64,000 bases of DNA. Origin: Proteromonas lacertae. Its lineage: Eukaryota; Sar; Bigyra; Opalinata; Proteromonadidae. The stretch is taken from the NCBI GenBank assembly GCA_002245135.1, contig NGBS01000895.1, positions 31,114 through 95,113 on the forward strand, given 5' to 3'. The position numbers were made by a program, and so were the translations under genes. Numbering within the stretch: position 1 is the first letter of the stretch; each line of letters starts with the position of its first letter. Below the pieces are notes generated by a model that was not told the origin of the DNA, did no database searches, and worked only from the letters and a program-made list of their open reading frames with translations. Shown one piece after another: positions 32,430 to 44,241 of the stretch.

Positions 32430-33050
32430 TGTCATTTCTCTTTTTAAAAATTAACATCTCATTGCATTAATTTGCATATTTTTTTTATTTTGCTATCTTG
32501 TTTTCTGTATATGTTGAATGATATAGCTTTTTATAATTTGGGTTACAAAATTCCATTTAAGATAACCACTGAACAAAGAATGAAATTGAAAGGAATTAAC
32601 ATGAAAAAACTATGGAGACAAGCAAATTAGCTGATAAAAAAATTAGACAGTTTTACTGGTATTGAATAATAAAATCATAGCAAAAATCTAAACAAATATA
32701 CATCTTGATATTACTTCCATATAATAACTAGAATAGTATTAATGTGTAAGAATAAGTATTTAATTCATTTACTGTGACAATTATAATAGGAGTTACTTAT
32801 AGTTAAATTATTTTATGCTTTTTAGCTGTTATTCAAAATTACATTTTTTTGTTATTCAACCAGTTATGCTGATATATTAGTCATCTTCTTTATTTCTTTA
32901 ATTAGATAATTATAATTATATCATGATGCTATAACTATTTTTTACTCTCTTATCATTTCTTAAATGACGTTAAACAAAAAGTTCAAGAATATTCATGGAT
33001 TAAAGAAAATGAAATCAAGCCAAAAGTTTGATCGAATTTAAAAAACGAAA
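32430..33050. other. Intergenic with a short unassigned frame
   Basis: A plus-strand frame at 32513-32629 (38 residues, basic C-terminus) may be a fragment. I do not call a gene. A TA/T-rich remainder shows nothing else. Confidence 0.4.
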
Positions 33051-34045
33051 TTGTTGGTCTTATTCAAAAGATTAAGTGAATTTAATACAACAGTTATCAG
33101 TAAATTTGTATGTTGGATTATACAACAGAAGATAATACTAATATTACATTTATTACACTTAAATGTCCAAAGAAGAAATTTATGTTCAGCTAATAATAGT
33201 CTTTTAAATCTTTCAGATTTTGAAGGTATTGATGATAATGGATTTAACAGAAGAGTAAAATTAAGAGAGATGATAAATGAAAAGATAGAGAAGATTGAAT
33301 ATTTCTCAATAGGTGTATATTTGCATATGAATTATGATATATATAGAAATTAATTAGTTTTATGAGAGATTTGATTGATTTTTTGAAGTGTATTCACAAT
33401 ATAGGAGATATTTATGTTGCTGAAAATGAAATTGATATGAAATGGATTGATAGTGTAGTTCGAGTAATTGAAAATGATATAAAACATTTATCATTTCGAA
33501 TTGAAGACACTTTTAATTCAAAGACATATTAATATTATACTATGAAGCTCCAAATGATGGAACTCGATTATTATCAGTGAATAAACAACCAAAATGTATT
33601 TATTATACAGAAGGAGAAGTAAAAGGAGTGGATAGAGAATTTGCTGATAAATATAAAATTGGAAATTGGTGGATATTATCCACCTCAATATGTGTTTATA
33701 TTTATCTTCAATAGGAACACACATTCTAAAGATTTGATTGTAGTGTAGTGTATTATTGTCTATAAATATTCAACCAAAAATTGAATATACTGAAGAAGAA
33801 TATGATGAAATGAAGAATGGAGTTATAACTGATATTAAACTAGTCAAAGTTGAAGAAAGATCAACAATTGAAAAAGATTATTTGAAAATAATATATAGAT
33901 AAATGATGTTATTATGTATAAAAATTATTGTTCCTGTTATATTCCAAATGATATTTTTGAATATTTATTTAAAAACAAGAGAATGATAGATAAAGATTTT
34001 ATAAAGAATATTTATTTATTATTTAAAATTGAAGATATCTTTTGA
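33051..34045 (+). pseudogene. Decayed LRR-like or unknown gene
   Basis: Coding-like pieces in shifting frames run from 33051 to a TGA at 34045. They include an LRR-like stretch near 33362-33534 (IGDIYVAENEIDMKWIDSV), a piece near 33550-33680 with YYTEGEVKGVDREF, and a C-terminal piece near 33905-34045. Some junctions look like introns but others do not rejoin, so I judge it broken or mis-sequenced. Its tail overlaps the 3' end of the minus-strand gene by 27 bases. The family is not recognised. Confidence 0.4.
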
Positions 34046-37000
34046 TAATTCTTTTTTTTCTTCTTTTGATATTCCATCTAATTCAATTCTTCCGATTGTT
34101 GAAAATGTTTTTAAAAATGATTTCAATTCTGATTTATTGATATTTTCCTTTACTGTTATCGATAATTCTTCTAAACTTTCAAACACTTCTTTGTTTTCTT
34201 TCATAAATCTTAATTCTTCTTCATTTAATTCATTTCTTAATAGATTTATCTTTTTTAATGGTTGATAATTATATTTTACTCTTTCTATTAACATTTTTAA
34301 TCCTTGTATACTTAGTCCAATATCTATTCAAATAACAATATAATGATATGTCAACTAAATACTTGAGATATTTAATGATGAATCATCAACAAATTTATCC
34401 AAATATTTACATATTAATTCTAATCCTTCATCACCAATTGGATTATTATGAATTGAAATATACTCTGCATTTAGTAAAGAATCTGTTAATTCAGTCAATC
34501 CTTTAGAAGTAATTCCGTTATTGGATAAATCAAGAAATTTATAATCAATCTGTTTTATCAATGAAATATGAGAGTCAATAAGATTTAAACCTAATTCATT
34601 AGATAAATGAAGTGCATACATGCAAAGTTATAATTTTTATCATATCCATCTCTTTTCTTTTTAATACAATAATCTAAGTAATATTCCAATTCTTCATTTT
34701 TCCATGATTTGTTATTCATTTCTATAAATGGATATTCTTCTTTTGCTAATGATTTTTGGCATATTAATTTTAATCCTTTCATTCTGATGTTATTTCCATT
34801 AAGATTAATTATTTTGCGATATCCAGTTGATTGAATTTTATCTGTTAACAATTTAATACTTTCATCATCTATTCCAATATTACTCAAATTTATTATTCCA
34901 TAATTTAACACATTGAAATTCTCTAATAATAATTTAAATCCATTATTACCAATTGGATTATCTATATAACAAAAAATAAGCAATTATTAAATGTACTATG
35001 AACTAATATCTTTTCAATACTGTTATTTTCTTTCACATACTTCATCAAATATTCTATTCCATTTGAATCTATATTATTATACAAATTCTTTAAACCATCA
35101 AATAAATGTTTCAATCCAATTGAAGATAATCCCATATCTATTACATATTAAATAACTATAACTATACTTGAACAATTAATTTCATAACTATTTAGTAAAT
35201 GTAGATGCGGAGTAAATATTTTCATTCCTTCATCTCCTATTTCATTACCATATAATTCAAGATATTCAAGGTTAGCAAATGAAGATAAATTGTTGATTAA
35301 TATTTTCACACTTTCATGTGTTAGTTTATTATCTACATAATAATAAAAAATACAAATTATACTATTCAAATATAAACTTTCAATATCTCTTAATTCATTT
35401 GATCTTACTGAAATGAAGAATTTGAAAAAATCATCATCGATTTCACAACCACTCAGATCTAACAAACCGCATATTTTGATATATTGTATTAATTGTGGAA
35501 TGTCTTTATCTATAAGTAATTCTTTACTTCTATTAAAATCAAATTCTATTTTCGAAATAGAAAATTTCGAGAATATTGCTTTTAATCCTTTGGAATGAAT
35601 ATTATTGTTATGTCTAATGTATATTTTCTTAAGATTTGGATATTTATATAACTCTGATGATAATAATATCATACATTCATCATTTAAAAACATTGATTCA
35701 AGATTCAATTCATTTATATTGCTGATCAACAAATCTAAATATGGAAGTAATAATCTAAAGCCTTTTTGACAAATAGGATTTGCTATTTCAAATAATAAAT
35801 AAGCAGAATAACTAATACATGAAAGATTTATATGCTTCAATTTCATAAATGGAATGAATTTGATTAATGATTCAATAAAATGATAATTAAGACGACATCC
35901 TGATAAATCTAATTCTTCAAGATTAGATAATCTAGAAAAGTGTGATCCAAAAGAAGATTGATGTTGAACTGGAATTTTCACTACTTCAATTTCATCTAAA
36001 TAAATAAAAATGATTAGAAATTTACTAAAATCAAGTTTTGTTGGATTGATTAGTTTCAATATTTTGAAGAAATATTTTATCCCTTGCTCACATCCACAAA
36101 TACAACTCTTTTTAATACTCATACCTCTTCTATAACCATCAGCATTAAATATCATCTCATCTAAATAACACTCTTTTTCTTTTTCTTTTTCTTTTTCTTT
36201 ACATTGGTGAAGAACTTTAAATTTTAACTTATCTTTTATTGAATTATCTGTTTTGTAATGTTTCATCATTAATAGTATAGATAATACTCTCTCATTTGCT
36301 TTATAATTATAAAATTGAATAAAAACATCTCGCATAGCTTTCCATTTAGTACTTTGGATGTAGTATTCTGATGGAAATATCATTGGAAACAAAACAATTG
36401 CATAATCACCATTAAATAAGATTTCTTTTCCTTCTTTTAAGCAAATCATCAAGTTATTATCTTTATTTCTCAATATTTCACTCATTTTCATCATCTCTTT
36501 TTTCAACTCTTTTAGACTCAATCTATCTTTGCTCTTCATGTTTAACATTCTATCTATCAATTCTTTCATTTTATTATCACATTTTATATCACTACATAAT
36601 CTGCCTCTTATGATATTATTCAGTGTTTTATTCATATTATCATCTTCATTGAATGGTAATTTCTTACTAACCATTTCATATAATATACAGCCAATTGACC
36701 ATATCACACTTCTCTCATTACATCCCAAACCATTCAATTCTTCAGGGCTTTTGAAGCAGATATCATATATTCTCATTTCTTCTTCTCTTCTCAATGTGTT
36801 TAAGAATAAATCACATATCTTTATATCACCATTTTCTTCATATATGATGTTTGAACTCTTCAAATTGTTTATCACTAAATCATATTCACTCAATATCATC
36901 AAAATATCACATAAACTACATACCACACAAAATACTTCACTTCTTGATATGGATTTATCACCAATCATCTCTTCTATATCTCTTACATAATAATCTCTCT

Positions 37001-37175
37001 CCAATACCATATATTCGCTTCCATTATTCAACTGAATAGCTTTTGAAGGATTAATGAAGGATGAACAACATTCTGACAATAATGAGCTATTCTCATAGAA
37101 TTTCAATATTCTCTTTTCTTTCAAATCATCCACATCTATGATTTTAACCATCTTAACAACATTCTCATATTCCAT
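34019..37175 (-). CDS. Pseudokinase with leucine-rich repeats
   Basis: ATG at 37175 (MEYENVVKMV). The kinase-like part, residues about 20-240, keeps SPEEL and VIWSIGCILYEMVSKKLPF, but the catalytic loop reads NNLKSSNIIY (no HRD aspartate) and DFG is CDLFL. LRRs of the RNI type follow (NLEELDLSGCRL, NLEYLELYGNEIGDEGMKIF, YKFLDLSNNGITSKGL). Small introns fall between repeats; those near 36000 and 35340 are 30 nt, stop-free and in frame, and others near 35145, 34970, 34610 and 34320 restore the frame. It is probably a cytosolic sensor or scaffold. The 5' end has a decayed partial copy just upstream. Confidence 0.75.
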
Positions 37176-37799
37176 AACTAATACTACTTCGCCGTTGCTC
37201 TTCTCTACTCTCTCATTTATCTATATATTGAAATTACATAAAATACTTCATATTTAAAGAATATTTCGTTGAGGAAATTCATTAGAGACAATTTTTGAGT
37301 TTTATTTAATGAAAATTTTGGTTAAAATTATTTATATCGTAAAATATTTTATATCTCTCTCCAAATACCATATATTCACTTCCATTATTCATATGAAGCA
37401 ATTTATAAGCGTTAATGAAGGTTTACAACAATATGACAATAATGAGTTATTCTTATATAATTTCAATATTCATTTTACTTTCAAATCATCCACATATATG
37501 ATTTTAACCATTTTAATATCCTTCTGATGTTCTACAACAAAATGTTCTTCATCATTACTTTTCTTTACTCTGCGATTTTTCTTACAACATAAATAAAGAA
37601 TAAATACTTTAGATCTTGATAATATTTCATTAATACAATCCATATATGAGAATTCTAAAAATTAAAATAATATATCCGTTTCATTTTTTGAAAAATAATT
37701 GTTATTAAACACTTAAGAATATTATATTATGTAAAAACGTTTATAGCTATACTCCACAACACACATCAATTATAACAATATAATAAATATTTAGATTAA
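37176..37799. other. Spacer carrying a degraded duplicate of the neighbouring gene's 5' end
   Basis: Bases about 37345-37590 resemble about 36985-37215 (first coding part and leader of the pseudokinase-LRR gene), on the same strand but with many substitutions. The rest up to 37799 shows no gene. Confidence 0.6.
37345..37590 (-). pseudogene. Decayed partial tandem copy of the pseudokinase-LRR 5' end
   Basis: Aligning by eye, long runs match the start of the gene at 34019-37175: the tracts coding EYMVL, INPSKAIQL, LLSECC and the MVKIIDVDDL leader are all recognisable, with scattered changes that remove the ATG context. It is a dead fragment from an old tandem duplication. Confidence 0.65.
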
Positions 37800-39511
37800 T
37801 TATTTCGATTTTAAACTCTTTCCTTTGAATTGGATTGTTTCACTACTCAACACATAACCACTTTTATCAGCTTCTATACTATGACCAGCTCGACCTAATT
37901 CCAAACATTTCTCTAATTCTTTTATCACATTATCTTTCGTCATTCCTAATCTCAAACCATAACGAGCATCTCCTTCTATCTCACCAAAACTACTTATTAA
38001 ACTATTCCCCAAATCTTGTTTAAACCATCTTTCACTCAATACACTCAATGTATATCGATTTATAGGCTTCATTACACAAACATAAGCATTTCCATCACAT
38101 AATAACTCACCAGCTGCATTCTCTATCACATGACAACGACTACAAGCACTTGATCGAATATTATAATCACTTGCTCCTGTTGTTACATCTTTCTTGTTTT
38201 TATTATTGAATTTATTATTTTCACAATATGCACATAACTTTTTACTATAACCAACTGTTCCTAATGGAACACTATTCACTATTAAGATTTGAGGAGTTGT
38301 TTTATCTCGAACACGATTTCGATATTCATTTAATACATTTATAAATGGCTTCCAATCATTCTATTTTATTATATATAATAATAATATATTTATACATTAT
38401 CAAATACACTACTGATTAACACTATTCCATATCCATGACCATTTGTTACACAATCCATTGAACTTATCGCTTTTTCTACTATTACTTCATGTAAGATTTT
38501 TGAAGCAATTTTCAAATCTAATGCTAAACTATATTGATATAAACAAGTTCGAAATAATAATTCACTTTTGATTTGAGTTGAAGCATCTGGTTCAACAAAC
38601 AATACTCGAGGAGGAATATTACTTTTAGATAATCGACATACGCTTCCTCCCAAAGTTCCATAATATACGATATTGTTATTGTAATACATTATATATAATG
38701 GAATTCCACTTATATTAAATCTCTTTTTTAGAAAATCACTTTCACATAAATCATATTTAGCAAATCGATATGGACATCTATCTAAATCATTATCATAGTC
38801 TTTCAATAAATCACCATATACCAAATCTATTAATTGTTCACTACTTCGACAGATTGATACATCACTTCGAATTATACTAACTAATACTAATTGACTTTTA
38901 CTATATTCATTTATATAATCATCATAACTATTTTGAGTTAATAAATAAGACTTTGTTGATGGTTTTACATGGTTTTTGATTGGTTTGTAGATATTATATC
39001 TTCCACTTGCTTGATTTAATACACATGGTCTATCTAATACTGGATTTTCTCTTTCCAATTCACATCGAACTTTGAATGAATTTAATTTGTTTCTTTTGGA
39101 TATCTTTTCATGTAATAATTCAGCTTCTTTTAACATTTTCTCAATTTCTTCTTCATTCTTTCCTGTTTGTTGTAATGTTGATTCTAATTGTTGTTTCTCT
39201 AAGGCTTTTCTGTCTTTTTCACTTAATTGTGTTGATTGTTGAGTTGAATCAAAGTTTTCTTCAGTTTTCATTGTTGCTGTTGAACCATTTGGAGCTGAAG
39301 ATGGTTTTATTGGTGGTAATGTAGTTACATTGAATCTTTGTTTACCATGTCGAATACCTATTGGATTATTACCTCTCTATTACATATATTATAAATATAT
39401 ATTATTTATACTTCTTCACCACATTCATAGATTGGAGGTATTTCTAATAATGTTTTAGTCATTGATTCTTCTACCCATTTTGGATCACACGATGAACTTA
39501 CTTTATCTATA

Positions 39512-39552
<41 letters not shown>

Positions 39553-40412
39553 CTTTTTTCTTTTATTTCTTTTTGAAGATTCTCTAAACCTTCCATTATT
39601 TCTTTTATTGATTGATTTGATACATCTTTACTGTGTGGATTGTTTATCATTGCTTTACTTTTCATTGCTTGTTTATGAAGCTCATATCGATCCATTAAAC
39701 TGCTTTTACTCTTCATTGATTCTTCAAATGATATTGTATCTCTTTTAACTATATAACCACATTCTATTGTTATATTAATTCCATTATTTGAGAATTTTAT
39801 CTCTTGTTTTTTTCGATTTATAAATGTATAATCAAGATATTTGCATAGTTCTATATGTACTGCATCTTGTGGCGGTTTTCCTGCATTTTGTTTCTTTGAA
39901 TCCCATCTCCAACTGTGAGTTATTCGACCTTTTTCATCTGTTATTACATTCTTATCTTTTGTCATTATTAGTTTCTCACCTTGCATATGTTCAGGTTTAG
40001 AGTGTGGACAATTGGCACAATTACTTATTGTTCCTTTAGCTAATTTAAATTCTTCACAAGGCTATTTATATAGATTATAAAATATTAAATGATTAAATAC
40101 TTTTCGTTTTTCACTAGGATCATCTCCCTCTTCTGCATATGTTTTACATCCTGGAACTAAGCAACCATGTCCTTTTCCATTACTTAAAGCATATCCACAA
40201 CCAAATTCATCAATACTACATACCAGTGTATAATATGGATCATTATCATAACATAGAACTCTTTTCGCATACTCATTTCCTTTAGATACACATATTGCTA
40301 CTTTACCGTTTTCATAATAAACAAAACCGGTTCCATCCTCTTTTAATTCAACTGCCTTCGTATCATCTGGGTATTTCATATGAATACCCTTTGTTTCTGA
40401 TATATTTGACAT
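37800..40412 (-). CDS. C3orf20/ERICH6 (FAM194)-like protein with extra domains
   Basis: ATG at 40412. Introns at 40062-40100, 39507-39553 (holding a TAA-repeat), 39377-39411 and 38361-38395 restore one frame of about 790 residues. The N-terminal third carries FAM194-type signatures: GTGFVYYENGKVAICVS, LCYDNDPYYTLVCSID, GCGYALSNG, RITHSWRWD. A coiled segment follows, then a region near LVLVSIIRSDVSICRSSEQ and GIPLYIMYYNNN that looks thioredoxin-like, then a Cys-rich C-terminus (CAYC, CSRCH). Family members are linked to ciliated cells in animals, so a flagellar role is possible. Upstream is a TTCGTT-type palindrome at 40448-40467. Confidence 0.65.
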
Positions 40413-40447
40413 TTTTAAGAAAAAACGTCTAAAACTTGACGAACTAT

Positions 40448-40467
40448 ATTCGTTTTATGAAACGAAT
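40448..40467. promoter_or_regulatory. Palindromic TTCGTT box upstream of the C3orf20/ERICH6-like gene
   Basis: Arms ATTCGTTT and AAACGAAT flank a TATG loop, starting 36 bases upstream of the minus-strand ATG at 40412. The TTCGTT core recurs close before several other start codons in this window, so it may be a core promoter element. The role is inferred. Confidence 0.35.
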
Positions 40468-40516
40468 TTATTTTCAAATAAACAAAAATAACAAAAAAAA
40501 CAAAAACCTAGCTAAA

Positions 40517-41804
40517 TTACATATAAAATACACCATTATTATAAACATATACATCAATACTTTTGTTTGGATGACTATTTAACAAATCATTTTTAAAAGC
40601 ATCATAATTAGTTAAATCATTCTCATAAATGTACAATTTCTGTAAATTAGGACAAAATGAGAGAGAAGTAATTAAATTTTGAGTTACAGAATCAGTAATA
40701 CAGTTGTAAGTCAGATTTAAACCATACAATTGAGAAATATAATTGAGATTACTACACATATAATTCACTCCTTTATCTGTGATTCTATTACAACCAATAC
40801 CTAGATAAGCTAAATCCATAATATCTGAAAAATGACTACAAATATATTTCAAACCAAGATCACCAATTGAATTGTAAACAATATCAAATACAGATAAATT
40901 GTACAAATATTTAAGATTTATTGAAAGATGTTTTATTCCATTTGAAGTGATGTTATTTGAATTGAGTAGAATCTGTTTTAAGGATGGTATATATTTGAAT
41001 GAATATGATAAATATTCTAATCCTTTATCTGTAATATCATTGGCTATTATAATAATTAATTATATATATACAAACTAAACACAGTTTTGTTATTTCTTTC
41101 ATTGATTCAAATTTCCATGATAAATATTCCATACTCATATCTCCAGAATGATCTATAAACACATAATAATAATTAACTAATATATATATATATATATATA
41201 CACTGCCATAAATTGAAGCACTTTTCTATACAATTAACAGATTCTGTATCTATTTTATTTTCTATATATTATTATTATTATAAATATATATATACTTATT
41301 CTATCATTTAGTGGATGATAAACTGTAAAATAATAGTTATTATCTTTCAATAGTCTTAATAAATTCGAATGGTATTTCCAATTCTCTTTCAATTTTCCTT
41401 CTTCCATCATTTTTTCTTCCATTGTTATTATCATTTTATCTTTCTTTTTCTTTAAATTGTCTTTCTTTATTTTTTCTATTAAGTCAAGCTCTGTTATGTT
41501 TAATAATTGTTTTATAACTTCTGAATATTCTATTTTCTGTTTTATTTTACACTTTTTTCGTTTATAACCAATAATTAGAAATTTGTCAACAATATAAATG
41601 TTTTTGAATATTGATAAGTTTAACAGAGATAACATTGACTCAATTAACCAACATTCTGTAATATATTTCACTTCTTTATTTGGTATTTGAAGTGTATCAA
41701 ATACGTCTACTTTCTCTTTTTTATTAGGCCTCAACTGGTCAACGTCGTAGATTTTATACTAAAATACAATATTTATAAGGTGATACACTGTGACAATTAC
41801 CCAT
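40517..41804 (-). CDS. LRR protein with predicted N-myristoylation start
   Basis: Exon 1 is only six codons, MGNCHS, at ATG 41804, joined over a 28 nt intron at 41759-41786 to YKIYDVDQL. Further introns near 41265-41295, 41160-41205 and 41045-41072 link the exons. MG-xxx-S is a classic N-myristoylation signal, with Cys-4 a possible palmitoylation site, so membrane attachment is likely. After a basic helical region, RNI-type LRRs follow: NDITDKGLEYLS, NNITSNGIKHLS, NSIGDLGLKYIC, NRITDKGVNYMC. It lacks a kinase-like part, unlike its LRR relatives nearby. Confidence 0.65.
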
Positions 41805-41936
41805 AAAAACACATTTTAAAAATCAAGGCTTGATAAGATTAAAAAAGCTTGATTATCATAATTGAAGATAAAAACAAAACAACTATCTAAAATATACTCA
41901 AAAAGATAATTAAAAAAGAAAATAGTTAGTAAATTA

Positions 41937-44173
41937 TTACTGGTTCTTCAATTTATCTTTCAACACAATCATCTGTATTAATTGAGCTTTATCAATATGC
42001 GATCTACCAAATTTCTGTTGAATATCAGATATAGACACTTTATCATTCCTACTAAAGTAGTCATACATACTTTGATATAATATTTCACCTAATTCATCTT
42101 GTAATTCAACTCTTCTATCAACTTGTCTCACTTCTTCACTTGGTGGTGGTGGTCCATTATCTCTTCTATCTTGTGCATTATCTATTGTCGCTTTAACATC
42201 TTCAGGAGCATCAAAATCATCTTCAAAATCGGATGGAAAATCATCATCATCTTTTTTATCTTCCTCTATTTTCACTACTTTCTTTACTGGTTGATTGAAA
42301 GCTTGTTTAACTGCTTGTGGTTGTGGTTTGATTGTAGGTTTTGGTGGTGAAACTAAAGTTGCATTGACAGGTAATTTAGCAGAGGATGTTGCTAATTCAG
42401 CTTCATCATCTTCATCATCATATTCATCATCAGCATATCCACTGCTATTATACATCCCTTTCGGTGGGAAATAACTACCATGACCAGTTAATGGTCTTTC
42501 CTCAGGATGTAAACGATAATATTCTTCTTGACTATCTACTAGAGGTGATTTACTACTATTAGGAGCTGAACTACCGTTGTTTGTTGTATTAATTGGCTTT
42601 ATACAAGGTAATCGACTATTGGAACATTGTGAAGATGATCTTCGTTCAAATGGATATGCTCCTTTTGCTGTAATTGGCCTATTATCTGAATGTTTTGGTT
42701 GAATACCTCGTGGAGAAGCACCTAATGGTGATGGTCTAGTTGGAGGATAATCTTCAACTACTTCTTCTTCTTCTTCTAATATATATTTGCCTTTAGCTGT
42801 AATTGGTCGATCTTCATATGTGGGGATTTTACTTTCACTTAGAGAACTTGTATTTATATTATTTTGCATATTATGTAATATAACAGTTTGTTGTTGTTGT
42901 TGTTGTGGATATATAATTCTAGTTTGTTGTTGTTGTTGTGTCTTTTGAAATGTCGATGAATTATTAAAGTTTTGTGATGTATTCAATGGTCTAATAGAAT
43001 TCGCCTGACTTTGAGGTCTTCTCATTTGTTGTTGTGTTGTTGTTGATGATGTTGCAGGTGGTTTTCTAATTTGAGTAGTTTTCATTGATAATGGATTATC
43101 ACTTGAAGTTTCAAATATTCTACGAGTAGCTGTATTGTTGCTATTGTTATTATTACTGGTAGAATTAGGTGAAAACTGTTGAAGTGGTCGAAGTGGTGCT
43201 GGTACCATTGGTTGTGGATTATTATTATAAGAATTAACTTCCTCTTGTATTGCTTGTTGATTTTGTTGTTGATTTATTTGTCGATTTGCTCGTTTTCTCA
43301 TATTATTCATATACTTCTCCACTATTGGAATTCTAAATATCTCTTCAGTTGTTGGCCTATTATCTGCTTCTTTATTTAATAAGTTCTTTACTAGACTTGC
43401 CATATCTGGGTGAAATTCTGAAGGTATTTTTGGTATATCATTTGCACAGATTTGAAACACTAAACACATTAAATTATTACCTTCAAATGGATGGTTAAAT
43501 GTGCATAATTCGTATAATATCACTCCTAATGCCCATATATCTGATTTCCAACTGTATCTTTGACCTTTACATACTTCTGGTGAGAGATAATAGGGAGTAC
43601 CAACTGCAGTGGAGGCTTTGTTGGTGGTATGTTCGAGAACTTTACTAATACCGAAATCACCTATTTTGGGAGTGTTGTCGTCACTTACGAATATGTTGTT
43701 GGTTTTTAAATCTCGATGTAAGACATGATGGCAGTGTACTTCATGTAAACCCATGCAACTATTGACGAAATAATGTAGTACTTCCTATTAAATTATAATC
43801 TTTAGCAAAAATACATTCTCTGTGAAGTAATTCTCTTCTTTCTTTCGGTTTTGAATTATACCTTCTAATTCACCTCTACCACAATTCTCCATAACAATGA
43901 TGAATTTGTCTACAGTAAATCCACTTGCATAATAATGAACAACATTACGGTGATTAAATTGACTTAATATTGCAGCCTAATAATTAAATATTTTTTATAT
44001 ACTTCGTTGGTAATATTAGCTTTATCTGAATCAGATAGATCCTCTAATTTGATTTCTTTTCGGCAATATAGAGCATTACTTTTGGGATCTTGTACAAGAA
44101 AGGCTTGTCCAAAAGCTCCTTTACCTAGTTTTTTTACAACTATACACTCAGTAAGGTAGAAATCAAAATCCAT
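41937..44173 (-). CDS. NEK-family protein kinase with low-complexity tail
   Basis: ATG at 44173. Introns at 43977-44002 and 43785-43814 restore the full kinase domain: KLGKGAFGQAFLV (glycine loop), YCRKEIKL (VAIK lysine), VLHRDLKTNNIF (HRD), KIGDFGISKVL (DFG), GTPYYLSPEV (APE-like). All catalytic residues are present, and the HRDLKTNN and GTPYYLSPE patterns fit NEK kinases. The tail has Q/N runs and three RP-I/L-T-x-x-G repeats, an acidic stretch, and a helical C-terminus ending in LIQMIVLKDKLKNQ. NEKs act at basal bodies, flagella and spindles. The start is 68 bp from the divergent TRAPPC8 start. Confidence 0.88.
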
Positions 44174-44241
44174 TAAAATAACTTAACGAATTTTTGATAA
44201 TCAAAGATAACTGAACATATCTTTTTCGTATCTATTTTTAT
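44174..44241. promoter_or_regulatory. 68 bp bidirectional promoter region
   Basis: The whole spacer between the divergent NEK and TRAPPC8 starts. It holds AACGAA at 44185-44190 (TTCGTT for NEK, 12 bases from its ATG) and TTCGTA at 44225-44230 (11 bases before the TRAPPC8 ATG). Confidence 0.5.

Noticed and set aside
36529-36990. 153-residue plus-strand frame
   Set aside because: It is antisense to the pseudokinase domain, whose frame has clear kinase motifs.
39507-39553. Poly-asparagine tail from a TAA/AAT repeat
   Set aside because: The repeat is within an intron; splicing it out joins conserved coding sequence.
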